64,000 nt of DNA, from the NCBI RefSeq assembly GCF_022458985.1, contig NC_061790.1, forward strand, positions 16,782,397 to 16,846,396, given 5' to 3'. This DNA comes from Mugil cephalus. Lineage: Eukaryota > Chordata > Actinopteri > Mugiliformes > Mugilidae. Shown piece by piece: positions 34,001 to 45,834 of this stretch. Below the pieces are notes generated by a model. The model worked only from the letters and a program-made list of their open reading frames with translations. It did not search any database and was not told the origin of the DNA. Numbering within the stretch: the first letter of the stretch is position 1; the number at the start of each line of letters is the position of its first letter. The translations under genes and the position numbers were made by a program.

Positions 34001-37000
34001 AGCAAAATAATAAAAAAATAAATCTCAAAATTGATCAGTGGGTGAAAAAAGTATTATATTTGCCATGCCATGTCTTGCCTTAAATACTTTAACAATATTT
34101 TCACAAATATACTAAATTTCTCTCTTTCCACAAGGAAGGGAGGTGGTTTGCATTTTAACGGAATGGTTAAACAACTAATTCAATGCAGCACAGACAGAAT
34201 GTGACATAATGCCTACAAACCTGTGCAGGTATCCTGGAAGGGATCTGTGGTATTGTCTTCTCTCGAGTCATTCTGAAACAGATCACTTACTGATCACTAA
34301 ACTGTATGTAAACTAAATGTCAAGGATGCCTTGTAATCAATCACAACAAATGTAGTACTGGTTAACCTAAATTATTATTCCGTAACATTACCTCAACTGT
34401 GGTAACACAGTACATCTCGTCCTGTGTGACACCATCTCCAATCTCCTGCTCTGTGGGGGCCTCTGTATTAAAATCACACACAAAATAAACAGATATCAGA
34501 AGAGGTTTATTTTTTTCTAAACAAGTATTTTTATGGTGTCTGGACACATAGTATATACAACAACCTAGGTAAAAATAGTTTTTTGATATTAAAAGGGGAT
34601 TAGGACGATCATGATGAGATATAGCAGCTTAGCTTGACTTTACTTTGGCACATTGACCAGTCTGCTTTGCACACCTGGATATACAGACAAACACAGCAAA
34701 ACCTCCTGTTTCCGACAGTTCTGAGGAACCATCGTATGAGTAGGCATTATCAGTAGAGGATGTTGCAAAATGCTACACAGAAAGTGTAGCAAGATGACAG
34801 ATGGCTTTCTGCAACCTGCAATTTTCTTATGTTTTAACTTCCCAAACTATTTCTTTTTGATAAATAATAAACGCAGTTTAAAATTAGGTGCATCAACTGG
34901 AATTGAGCATTTCCCAGGCTGATGCAAAAGTAGTGTTGTGTGTGTGCTGTGTTGCTCCTTCTGTTGCATTAGGAGTTCAAAACACAATATGTAACTACCT
35001 ATCTGCATATAGTGCTGAGAGAGTTATGACAGAAAAAAGAGGAACCACTAACCGCACTGTTGTACAAGAAGAACAAAGGATGACAGCACCGTTTCAGCCT
35101 GAATAAAACAGAGGTCAGACAAACAGAATTCACAAACTTGTACTTGTGAACATAACTTCAAGTGATGCACAATGTGAACATTCATCATTCCAAATCATGC
35201 AAAACTATGAATACATAAGCTGGTAAGGATATTTGGTTTTGTACCTGTTCTGAGACTTTAAATGCTGTATCAGATGTTTCATGAAGATCAGCCCTGTCTT
35301 TAGGACTAAAAGCCTTGCGGGGGACCTTAAGAAATGGATCACACGCCCATTAGCTTTCAACTACCTACTTACATACAGTATATATATCGAATTGTAATAA
35401 CATTATGAAAAACTCTTAAATTCACCAGAAGACTAGTTCGATAAAATATCATCGAAGTGTGAATCAAAACCTACCATTTTAACAGCTTTCCTACAGGTCA
35501 CAGAAGCAACAGCAACTTTTCTCTCATCCCTTCCCTTATCCGGATCTGGTAACAGAAAGTTTAAAACAGCAAATATGAAATTCTCAGGTAATAGTCTGTT
35601 GAGCTATGACTACACCATCAGGATGGATTTTTTTTTTTCATAAACATGATTACTGAAGAACTTATTTAGAAAATGTATCACATAACTCAAAAAAGACAAA
35701 AATGTGCTGCTTACCAGAATCATTTCTGATGTTGTTAGAGGTATTCATTGTTCCAGGTAGAGCCTTGTTGTCAGTTTCTGCCTCATCCGTGGTCTTTATA
35801 AAGTTCTCATCCAAAGGAGAATCTGGGCCAGCATCAGTATATAGAGGATCTTCAGAGCATATGCTGTTATTTGTACTACTTGCTAATTTTGGGTCCTCAT
35901 CTGTGCCGTGCGGATCAGCTTCAACAGCACTATGCTCTTCACTGCAGACTCTCTCTAGATGAGCGTAAGACACAGGGAAATCTGCCTCTACTACTTCTTG
36001 GATATTGGGATGTTCTTGTTTATCCTCTGGTAGTGCAACCTCATTTGAATCACACTGCGTTGAAGCAGTCAGTCCAAATGTAGCCGACTTGTCTTCTGCT
36101 GTGAGGCACTTCCACCAGGTTTTCATTGCCTCATTTATCACCTGGCCTTCACATTCCAACTGCACAATCCATTTGACTTTTCCTTCTGTTTTTGTTACTT
36201 TAGTGATAGTCAGCTGTAATAACTTGTCTGCTGTAAGTGAGGACAATTCATCTGCTGCACCACTGTCCCAGGATCCACATGAAGAATCAAAGCCATCAAG
36301 CTCACACAAAAATGACTGTCGCGGAATGGCTTTTAAGGGCGGGGGCACGTCTCTCACGTTGGTAATGTTGACTTGGGACTTGTTTCCATAGTCCACATAG
36401 AGAACTGACAGCTCGTCTCCATTTTTGTCAATGACCTCTGCTCGGTACCAAAGCTGATCGTCTGAAAAGAGAGCAATGCATGGGCTGCCAGGGAAAAGAG
36501 TACCAGGGTCAACGTGTTTGTGATCTGCAGCATCCCCAACTTCAGCGACACTTAATGTTATCTTGTCAAGTTTGTCCGTATTAGCAGACTGACACCAAAA
36601 GGTCTGATCATCATTTAGGGTTGAGATGTATACCTCCAACTGCTGACCTTCGAAAGACTCTTGTTGTCTGTAACACAGAGAGTGGGGATCTTCCTTCACT
36701 TCTTCAAGCATCTTTGAGGTGATGTCAGGTGAACATCCAGAAGGCACTTTACACACAACAGCCACTCCATTGAGTTCAAGAAGGACTTCCCACACAGACT
36801 CCATCTGCCTGATGAACTGACATTTGAACACTTTTTCTTCACTGCCACCGAGGTCTTCTTTGATAGCCAATACCACTTCTGGATCAAGCACTCCCTCTTT
36901 TCCAATTGCTGCAGCATCACTCAGCATACAGTGTGTGCTGTAAATGGGTAATTCCAAAAAGGACTGTTGGAGTCTGCCTATTTTGGAAATTGGGGTCACA

Positions 37001-40000
37001 GCTGTGTTTCCAAAATCAACAAACTCAATCAGAGCCATAGTGTTGTCATGGATTTCTTTTACAACAGCTCTGTACCACGATGAATCCTCTGCAAACACTA
37101 CCTGAACAAGGTCGCCAGGGTGCACCTCTTTCACAACATTGGTTTTGGGGATTGATTTGGTACCATTGAGTTGTTCTACGAGGGAAAATATTTCATCCTC
37201 TTCTCTGACAAACTGCACGTAAAAACTCAATGGGCTGTTGAAGTGTGAGATGTAAACATCGGCCGCCATACCAGGCATAATAGATCTTGAGGGCAGGTCT
37301 GAAAGTTTTGGGAGCCGTTCAGTATCAATTTCCTTCTGAGTTTCTGTGCCAAGAGATGTGGACTTCATGTGGACTTGATCTCGACCATTGGAGACATCTT
37401 TTTGTCTTGGTTTGAAATGGACACCAGTCTGCACAGAATCATTACTTGGAGTTCTTGCACATGACTGTCTTTGCTTTGGAGGTCTGTACAATTCTTGTGG
37501 ATCAGTTCTGGCCTTCTGATCGTTTTCAGAAACACTATGCAAAGACTTTGGAGCAAAGGAATGATTTTGCTTTAGGGGTTGTGAATGACCTTTCATATCT
37601 ATGGGTTGTTGTGGATCGGTATTTGTTCTCCTTGGTGCATTATTTGCAGAAGTCTCAAGTGGTTTACGACCTTGGTAGACAGCCTGCTTTTGACGCACCA
37701 CAATCTGAAACATTTCCTTCATCTTTGCATTGATCTGAGTGTTTCTGTGATACAGTTCAACCACCAATTTACCATCAGGTTCTTTGGCCACCACTAGCGC
37801 CCGGAATTTGCATTCCGTCACGGTTGTCTCAAACCAACGGTTCGCCTCACTCGGAACCTTTGCAGGGACGTCAGAGAGACCACACACCACAGCTTGCACA
37901 GGCACAGTCATTATGTCATTTGCCTCCCTGGGAACTGGTAGCAAGTCAGATTTGTTCACCTCAATAGTGTCACCATAATCTACAAAGTGAACGAGAATTG
38001 CTGGCTTTGTGGCCTTGATTTGACCCCTGTACCACTGCCCATCAGTGTATTTTGCAAAGCACAATGTTCCAAAGACGGGTGGAATCTTTACATTCTCCAG
38101 CTGTTGGCAGAGAGTGTTCACTTTCATCTTGAGATCTTTTATCACATCTGTGTTCCTCTCAAGCTGGCAGTAGAACTGATTGGCATTGTTCACATATGTC
38201 ACTGTCACCTCTTCCTCTGTCCCTATTTTGATGTTATGTGTCGAGTAATAATGTGTGTTCATGCAGAAAGACGGGCGAGCAGCTTTCTCTGGAGGTGAAC
38301 TTTTGACCAGATCGGCCATACTGGTGGAAATACTCTCAAAGGGAGTTTCCAGGTCCACAATGTTGAAAACTATTTTCTGCTCACTGTACATGACAGCATA
38401 GACAGTGCACTTCAAAATCATTAAGTCGGATGCAGCAGTTTCCACAAACTTTTCAAACCTTGCTACTGCTTCTTTATTCCACTCATGTATGGCACATGCA
38501 GGGTCAAGGGGGTTTAGCAGACTGCATCGAAAGGCTTGACCATGCAGAGTCAGGAATTCTGGACTGATCCGCCTCAGGTCATAGAGCGAGACCGTCTCTG
38601 TCTGGCCGTAGTCTACAAACAACACGTCCACATGAGGTGTTTCATGTTTGTGAAACGCAAGTGCCCTGTACCACATTCCATTCTGAGGGTGACGAGCAAT
38701 GCAAGCGGTTTCTACATGAGGCTGAAACTCGCTGCCTGCATAATGAGCCTGTATGTCATGCATAAGCAATTTCAAATGCCCTGCATTTTGTACCAGTTGG
38801 CACCAGAAGTCATTTGGGCTGTCAATGTAGGACACACTGACGTCAAAGACACTCCCAATCTGAAACATATACTCCTTAAAGGTAGCAACTCTTCTCTCTT
38901 TGCTGACAAAGTCAGTCGTGGTTTGGGTTTGGGAAATTATTCCACTATTCCTACATACACCTGGCAGTTTGGCATCTGGATGTTGGGCTTTACTTACAAT
39001 GGCAGTTTGTAAGGTATTTTTGGCTTTGGGTTTTGTCTGTATCTCAGCCATCCAACTTGTGCAAAACTGTGATGGATTGGATGCATGCTGAACAACTGCC
39101 ACGTGTGAGGAGTTTAAAGCAAGTTCTTCAGCAGGCAACTTCTCTACTTCTTTTATAGCCAGTCCAGGAGTTAACGTCTTTTCTTCCTCTTGGGCTGGAT
39201 GTTGGCGGTTGTTCGCAGCGGTACGGATGGCATAATCTCCAAGGGTTTTCTCACACTGCAGCAAACTGCTCTCCTTGGAACCAAACAAGTTGTTCATATT
39301 TGTGTCATTATCCCCATACAGGGTGACATAGTGAACACCCTCAGAGATGCTTTGGTACTCAAATCTAGCAATCAAGGTCTTGTACAGGAGGAGGGACCTG
39401 AGATAGTCAATCTGTGTGGTTGTCCATCCAATCCCTTTATCAGTGATTCCATGGAGGGAGCAGACGTAAGTGACAACTGGCATCCTGAAGAACTCTGCAG
39501 TCAGCGGTCTTACATTATCCATTTGAACAAACTGTTTTGACCCAAAGTCAACATTCAACACTTCCACCACTTTATTGGCTGGGAAAACCTGTTGGAGAAC
39601 AGAGCGGTACCACTTTCCGTCACTTGCTTTTGCAGCACATGGAAATCCAATCATTTCTTGGGAAATGATGCAGTTGGATTTACTGCTTTCACAGGTCTTT
39701 GTGATTTGCACTGAAAGTTTCTTCAACTCTTGTGAGAAGACCTTCAACTGGCAAAAAATTCGCTGTGGATTTGTCACCTCTGTCACGATGACAGTCTCCA
39801 CAGTTCCTTCTGGCAGCTCCGGGTACATGAAAAGCTCTTGCTTATGCAGTCGTTCAGCTGTTTCCCTGCAGACCTGCTGGACCTCTGGAGATATTTCAGT
39901 TCTACTGTGAGACTGAAGTGACTTAAGCACAAATTCCTGGAACAGGTCTGGAGACGGGATCTTGGAAAATCCCATTTCATACATTTGCTTGGATATGTCA

Positions 40001-40521
40001 GGGATGTGCAGGATACATATTCTGTGAGTCAACAGTACACCTTGCACATGTGCCGTCAAAGTTTTCCCACAGAGAGTTCTCAAAAATTCAAGAGCCACTG
40101 GAGACCATTTGTTCTCCTGTGAGAGTGGTAGCACATTGGCTAGCAGGCAAAACTCCACTTCAGAGGGCAGCTGAAAATGCTCTTTCTTACCCCATGCCAG
40201 GTTACTAGCTGTGGTGACATATGTCATACCTTTGTCAATAAGGAAGACACTGTACTCGAGGCCATTTCTTGAAACTATGCGGGATCTGTACCAAGTATCA
40301 TCTATCTGAACAATGCATTGGTCACCAGGACTTCCTTCCAAGTTTTGAAATGCATTTCCAGGAGACTGAATATCTTTAGCTAGGCGCTCATAATCTTCTG
40401 TCCTCCGCTCAGAAAATTTTCCCCAAAACTCCACAAGCACACAAAGGGGATGCAAGTTGACCCTGGTTATCAGAACTGTAACATTGGATCCTTGTATAGG
40501 GAGTCCTTCGATTGAAAACAT
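28058..40521 (-). CDS. tdrd6: Tudor domain-containing protein 6
   Basis: TDRD6 is a germ-granule (nuage, chromatoid body, Balbiani body) scaffold whose Tudor domains bind methylarginine on Piwi and related proteins. The main exon 35715-40599 codes 1602 residues from ATG 40521. Six Tudor cores are visible, each with a WYR motif and an (V/I)D(Y/F/K)G-type turn, near residues 75, 295, 615, 830, 1145 and 1360. Seventeen small exons follow: 35475-35545, 35245-35325, 34703-34772, 34392-34462, 34221-34272, 32814-32881, 31423-31486, 31223-31302, 31051-31113, 30913-30931, 30578-30657, 29974-30028, 29846-29883, 29689-29752, 29492-29565, 28821-28878, 28058-28149. The total is 5907 nt, 1968 aa, in frame throughout. 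The tail is acidic and Ser/Thr-rich (DEDEVASARED, DDDVGEVTC) with no recognised domain. Tail exons are predicted from splice signals and phase; 34703-34772 is least certain. Confidence 0.92.
28821..35545 (-). repeat. Array of phase-paired small acidic exons in tdrd6
   Basis: From 34703-34772 onward the tail exons alternate between class 0-1 (52, 55, 58, 64, 64, 70 bp) and class 1-0 (38 to 80 bp), so each pair adds whole codons. One 63-bp 0-0 exon at 31051-31113 is followed by a 19-bp 0-1 exon. The 64-bp exons at 31423-31486 and 29689-29752 encode VGEVTCPVEETCSTDVCT and VEEVTCRVGEISSTDASQ. The 70-bp exon has SSTDNAYS. This looks like serial duplication of an exon pair, with divergence. Confidence 0.7.
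31723..32175. mobile_element. hAT-type MITE in a tdrd6 intron
   Basis: A 453-bp element with inverted ends: CAGCGATTCTCAACCGGGGG, and CAGTGGTTCTCAAGCTTTTT as the reverse complement of the right end. Flanks TTCTAGAG (31715-31722) and CTCTAGAG (32176-32183) match at 7 of 8 bases, a hAT-type target duplication. There is no transposase frame. Confidence 0.85.
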
Positions 40522-41224
40522 TTTGGTAATCTCGTAAATTCTAGCAACCCATGATTTGCCACTTCTCACCAATACTGCTAATGGAATGGTGTATGATATC
40601 TGAAAAACACAAGAACACAAAACGCAAAATTTGTTTTACACTGAACAGTATTACTTATCAGTAGAATCCTGCTCACCTTCATTTTTAAAAGACATTGTTT
40701 GGACTTTAGTGAGCTGACGTCCAGCTGCATCAGATATACTTAAGATACTACAACCTGGATTACTGAGAATTTTCACAGAGATAAAGTGAAAAAATGCTGC
40801 AATGTATCACAATACTCACATTGTAACCTTTGTTCTTTGATACTTACTTACAGGAGATGATGAAATTTACACAAATCTTGATCAGTGTAGCTTTAGTGGC
40901 AAATCTGGGAACATGAGAGGAAGAGTACGTGTAAAGAAAAACAATAATAATATAAATGAAATATAGGGAACTGAAGGTGAAATGGTTAACCACTATTTTG
41001 AGTATGATGATATGCGGTAACATAATGTCTCATTAGGCTGCTTTAAACCTTCTGTATTGATTTAGAAAAAAACGTGATCTGTTTATTTGTTTTCAATCAA
41101 ACCTTTCTGCATAAAAATCAAACCCAGCTAGAGCACTAAAGATTTGCCTATGTTTTTATTGTAGTTGCTGTCAAACCATCTCCTGACCTCTGACCCTGAA
41201 TCACCTCACCAACCCAAAGGCACA

Positions 41225-41310
41225 TTGAAGAGCCACATCTCTGTCTTTCTGTCTGTCTTTCTATCCATCTGTCTGTCTATCTGTCCATCTGTGTGTGTCT
41301 GTCTTAATAT
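41225..41310. repeat. CTGT/CTAT tetranucleotide microsatellite
   Basis: Imperfect runs of TCTG, TCTA and TCCA units on the plus strand in the non-coding region upstream of tdrd6. Confidence 0.7.
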
Positions 41311-42224
41311 TTTGTCTTTATTACTGTCTTGTAGTGTGTCTGTCAGTGTGTAGTAATGCCGGGAGGCTGCATGGCAGACCTTTAAAGTGGAAAGTTATAG
41401 AGTGGCAGTACTGGCTTGCTAGAAATCATGGGACGCACATGCTTGATATAAGAAAATACAATGTATATGAGTGCTAAGTAGGTATATTTTTGATTAGGGG
41501 GAAGTTGGGTGTTGGACAAATTTCAATAATTAGGTCGCTTGGTGGCTACTGTTGGGCTGTTGGCCTATTTACTGTTACATGATTTGACACAGGTTTTATG
41601 CCTGCACCACATCATTTGCAAGACTGGCATGCATATGGAAAATTTCATAATGACCCAAGATAGATTTCAGTGGCATTGTGAGTTTTGTTCCAATGATAAC
41701 CACCACGACATAGTATAGGACCACTTTTGTGGCCTGTTTCACGTGTTTCATGTGTTTGTGTAATGTGCTCAGAGCATTGATAATCAATCTGATTATGTGT
41801 GTTTGTTTAAATGAAAATAAAGTGAACTAAATACATTCCTTTTGTCTTTACCATCCAGACTCTCATTTCATTGTGCCTCATGTTTGTTTATAATCTTATA
41901 TCTATTTATAACAACACATCATTTGCACTACTTTAATTCTTCTATTTTTAATGAAGTAAACAAGCTAAATAGCATTGTATCTTTGTATGTGTGTGTGTGC
42001 ATTATACTACAAACATCATATACCTGGACACAGACTAAAAATATTCTATTACTTTTAAGACTACTGTCTGTTTGCAAAATATGAAAATACTCATCTAATC
42101 TTTCTGCATGAAAGCCATGTGTCTGATGTTTGCAGCAAAGAAAATCACAAGAAAATCAGTTGGGAATCCTGTGATGTGTTATGGTCACATTAATTCATTT
42201 TAAACAGGTGTATGAATGGAGCTG

Positions 42225-42320
42225 ATGACCGGTCCAAGATGGCGGCCACACGGCTTGTCAGCTCCCGTTGGTAGCCGCAGTCCATGCGGCATCTACTCTA
42301 TATTATGTCTATGGCTTCAA
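42225..42320. repeat. Interspersed repeat with YY1-type motif
   Basis: GACCGGTCCAAGATGGCGGC followed by CACACGGC and TATTATGTCTATGG resembles a fish repeat often found near genes. The CAAGATGGCGGC core fits the YY1 site. Family name not recognised. Confidence 0.4.
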
Positions 42321-43214
42321 TGAGTGGCAGCGGGGACAGGGGGGTCATGTTGGGGCGTAGCTAAAGCAGCCTTGCAGTTGAGATCCGCACGCCCAATCCC
42401 CGCTACTTGAAAGCTACCGCCTGTCACTCAAAGCGGGAACTCCCTTAATTATGCAGAATTTTAAACCGTAATAAAAAATAAATAAATAAACCAAGTAATT
42501 AAAACAAAACTACAGTTGTCATGAATAGTGAAATAAACTATTGAGATGAAAATCGTGTTGTGTACCAGGCTGTAAACGTGTTAAATTGTCCTGGGAAGTT
42601 GGGCTTTTTAACATGGTCCATGGGGATTTGCTCCCCTTTGGAGCCAGCCAATGCCCCTCCAACGGATCTGCTCTGGCGCCGACTCTGGATTTTCAGCCAG
42701 TGATAACTCAGATAGTTTTTTTTATACTTCTATGATATAAATATATTGAGCTTTTCCTACAAGTTCCTGCAAGTCATGTCTAACAAATAGACCCTTTCTG
42801 TTGGTTGTATGTGGCGGATATTTTTGCGAAACTATGGCGGGGAAAACAAAAAGGAATATTAGTGTACAATTAATTAACTGATGACTAAACGTGTAAGTTT
42901 TAAAAAAGAAAAGTCAATATCTTAATGATACTGGTACCGGTGTCGATCATTTGTCATTACAAGGCCTGGGGTTTTACATAACTAGCAGCTAACTAGGTTA
43001 GCTACCTTAAACTTCGGCGCCGTTTGAAGCCCATGGTGAAAGGGATGGCTGGGGGTGCTACAGGTGTCGGGTCAGGACTGATTAGCATGTTTGTCAAGTA
43101 GTTTCGATACTTGGCTAATTCTAGAGGAGCTGTCGCAGAAAAATAACTCACCGTTTTCCTTCCTGACGATCTTGCGGAGTCTTCTTAAACCCAGGCTAGC
43201 CGACAGTTTTAGCC

Positions 43215-43237
43215 AAAAAAAAAAAAAAAAAAAAAAA
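43215..43237. repeat. Poly(A) tract
   Basis: About 23 A residues in a row, within the putative tdrd6 promoter and first-exon region. Confidence 0.8.
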
Positions 43238-43499
43238 GTACATCCAACCGCAGCAGCGCTTCACTTTTCCCAGCTTCTCAAACTTTCCCGACAGTGTAAT
43301 GTTTGTTCTCTCCCAGCGTATTTCTCGTGGCGGTGAATTGTGGTGTATAAGATTAACCTTAAACTTCTGAAATACTACTGAATGCAGCGAACAAACGGTT
43401 TGCTCACGTTGACTAGCGCGTGATGCTATTCCGCGAAAAACGGACACGCCCGCGGGAGCGCGCCCAGGCCGTTCACGCTGGTTTTCCATTTGTTTTTTT

Positions 43500-45630
43500 T
43501 CAATCAGCTCTTCCTTGATACAAATGCATTGAATGCAAACAAGATTTTCCATAGCGGTCACATACTAAGCTGCCACTTCAGCTGGTACAGACTGGTAGTG
43601 AAATCCAGTGCATTCTGATATAGCAGTCCTGCACTAAATTGTTGCTTCGGTTGAGGGTTGTAGTTTTCAGCATTTGTTTCACTAAGAGAGATTCAATTGA
43701 CTGCTGCTGAATTGTATTGCATTGGTTGACACGTGTCTCTATTATTTTGACCACCCCATGCTAGTCAGTGGGCTAGGCTAAATTCAGTCCAGTTTAACAG
43801 CACCACAAAAGACATCCTCCAAAATGATCATACATATGAAACCTCACCTTTCTGACTTGGTTTCAACATAAATGGAACATCATAGCAGTCATGAAGCTGG
43901 ATTTACTGCAGGAGTGGTATATTTGAGTACTGTTTTTTTGACTGGTAACAATTTTACAAGCAAGTGTGTATATATGTCAATATCAGTGAAATGAATCAGA
44001 TTGAGCATATAAACAGATGTGATAGACAATAACTGAGACAACTGATCATTAAAACAGTCACAGGGAGAATTTAGTGTAGGACTGGATTCATTTTCACTAG
44101 TATACCTAATGGTACAAGGGAGGTGTTTCTTAACGAGCAATTTCACCAGAAGGAGTCCTTCCCCTTTGGAAACAGGATGAAAGCAAAGGAAACTGACTTA
44201 TGTGTGCGGTGAGAAACAGTTCACAGCCACAGCATCTTTTTCAGTTTTTTTACTTCCAGTTGTTGCCCGTTCTACTGAAGGGGAACAATACAAAGAAACC
44301 GCTGTTGTGTAAGATATTATTTTTCAGAGAATTTGGTGGACTTCAGCTGATTTTGCAGAAGCAGGAAAGTAATTTCCCAAAAAGTCGGTGAGCTTTGGTC
44401 AGCAAAGAGTTATCAATGGTGTGTGGGTGGAATTACATTCTTATCGATGAAAAGCAACAGATTCAGATTCAGAAAACTTTAATTGTCCCCAGGGGGCAAT
44501 TTAATGTACAAGTGAGCAGCATGATGTGGAAGTGCAAGGCCGCATTTAATTAAAAAAAAATATGAGTATTATTCTAGTATTTTATATGCATTTTACTGCA
44601 GTGGTAGTTAATGATACATACAAAAATTTACATTGATGACATATGGAGACCTCTAGTGAGAATTTCTAGAACTGTGTCCTGCTCGAGTCGTCCTGTAGAG
44701 GGCACCACTGCACCTTATTTTCCTCTTATTGTTCAACCGGATACCGGATGTTATTCCAGAGTTCAGTCCAAATCAGAATGTCTTTATCGGCCATAAGTAC
44801 ACAGGAATTTTACCTGTAATGACCGGAGTAATTACAGGCAAGAAGCTATTGCCGTGGATGGTGCGTGCAGATATGGATTGGTGTGTGCTACCATTTTAAG
44901 TGTCAAAAAGCAATGGTGTGGGATAGGGGCCTGGAAGGGTTTGTTCAGGAGAGAGATGGCCTGGGGGGAAAAAACTGTTCAAGTGTCTGGTGGTTTTGGC
45001 CCTGATGGACCTGAACCTGCGACCTGATGGGAGTGATGTAAACAGAGAGTGAGCAGGCTGTGGTGGGTTCCCCACCATCCCTCTAGCCATCTGCTTTGAT
45101 CTGACATCGTGCAGAACACACACAGGCTCCTGTTCGAGGCCCATGCGGCGATTGGCTGTTTACTTGATGTGTCGCAGTGTATTCTTGGTCTGGGCAGAGG
45201 ATGTGGTGTACCACAAAGTGGTGGGGGAAGTGAGGGCACTTTTGATGGTGGCTCTGTAGAACTGAATAACATTCTCCAGTGTGCCTGCTTAATGACCTTA
45301 GATGAGTTGTATTCAATTCAGCGAGTGATGGGCACAGTGAGGGTAGCTAAAAGGAGCACTGAGGAGGAAACAATTTTAACCACCAGGCTGAGGGTTGGTC
45401 ACATGAGACTAACAAGACAAACAAGAAAGGGGAAGAGTCAGTGCAGCATGTCATTCTTAATTGTCATAAATATATTTGAGAAAGAGAAAGGCAATAGCGT
45501 AGAAGATGAGAGAGTAAAATAGAATGGAGAAGAAGAAGAGGGCCTTAAATACCAAAGAGAGGGGGGACCTGTTGCTGATCAAGAGAATTTAAGATGAAAT
45601 GAAAGAAGGGGGTAGTGGACTCTTAGTCAC
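43500..45630. other. tdrd6-sf3b6 divergent spacer
   Basis: Non-coding. From about 44455 to 45310 it is repetitive: TTTAATTGTCCCCAGGGGGC and later AAAACTGTTCAAGTGTCTGG, then GGTGGCTCTGTAGAACTG, are blocks I recognise from abundant fish interspersed repeats, probably non-LTR derived and rearranged. Open frames here (for example 45109-45522) lie in the repeat. The rest holds nothing I recognise. Confidence 0.5.
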
Positions 45631-45710
45631 ACTCCAGAACAGAAGGTGGCGGTAATGCACCTTAAAAGCTTATGGCACCCACCATTAAACGGAAGGACGA
45701 AGAAGTAGGA
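45631..45710 (+). repeat. Gene-associated fish repeat at the sf3b6 promoter
   Basis: ACTCCAGAACAGAAGGTGGC, GGTAATGCACCTTA and later CCATTAAACGGAAG follow the order of a widespread fish repeat (AGTAGGTGGCGGTAATGCAC...CGCCATTAAA...GAAGAAG). It ends about 125 bp before the sf3b6 start codon, so it may overlap the promoter or 5' UTR. Confidence 0.5.
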
Positions 45711-45834
45711 GGCGGAAACCGGACGTTCGTCACCAGCTACACACCGACCGCAACCATTTTGACGGAAAGAGCGAGGAGCTACGAAGCTGCGTGTTTGTCT
45801 CTCAGGCCTAATTTACACAAAATAAACATTCACC

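Larger units (their letters stand above)
40522..43450 (-). promoter_or_regulatory. tdrd6 5' UTR exons and probable promoter
   Basis: The main exon starts at 40599 after TTGTGTTTTTCAG, leaving 78 nt of 5' UTR. A likely non-coding exon ends at 40677 (GAATGAAG|GTGAGC) and contains a short upstream ORF. A further minus-strand donor lies at 43152 (GGAAAACG|GTGAGT), downstream of a CpG-rich stretch near 43430-43480, which is the best promoter candidate. These exons are inferred from splice signals only. Confidence 0.4.

Noticed and set aside
34540-35240. No exon between 35245 and 34462 in tdrd6
   Set aside because: Direct joining changes the frame of the next exon to basic text. The 70-bp segment 34703-34772 restores phase and has acidic SSTD text, so it was included.
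45109-45522. 137-codon frame upstream of sf3b6
   Set aside because: It overlaps recognisable interspersed repeat text at its start and has no splice partner or conserved motif.
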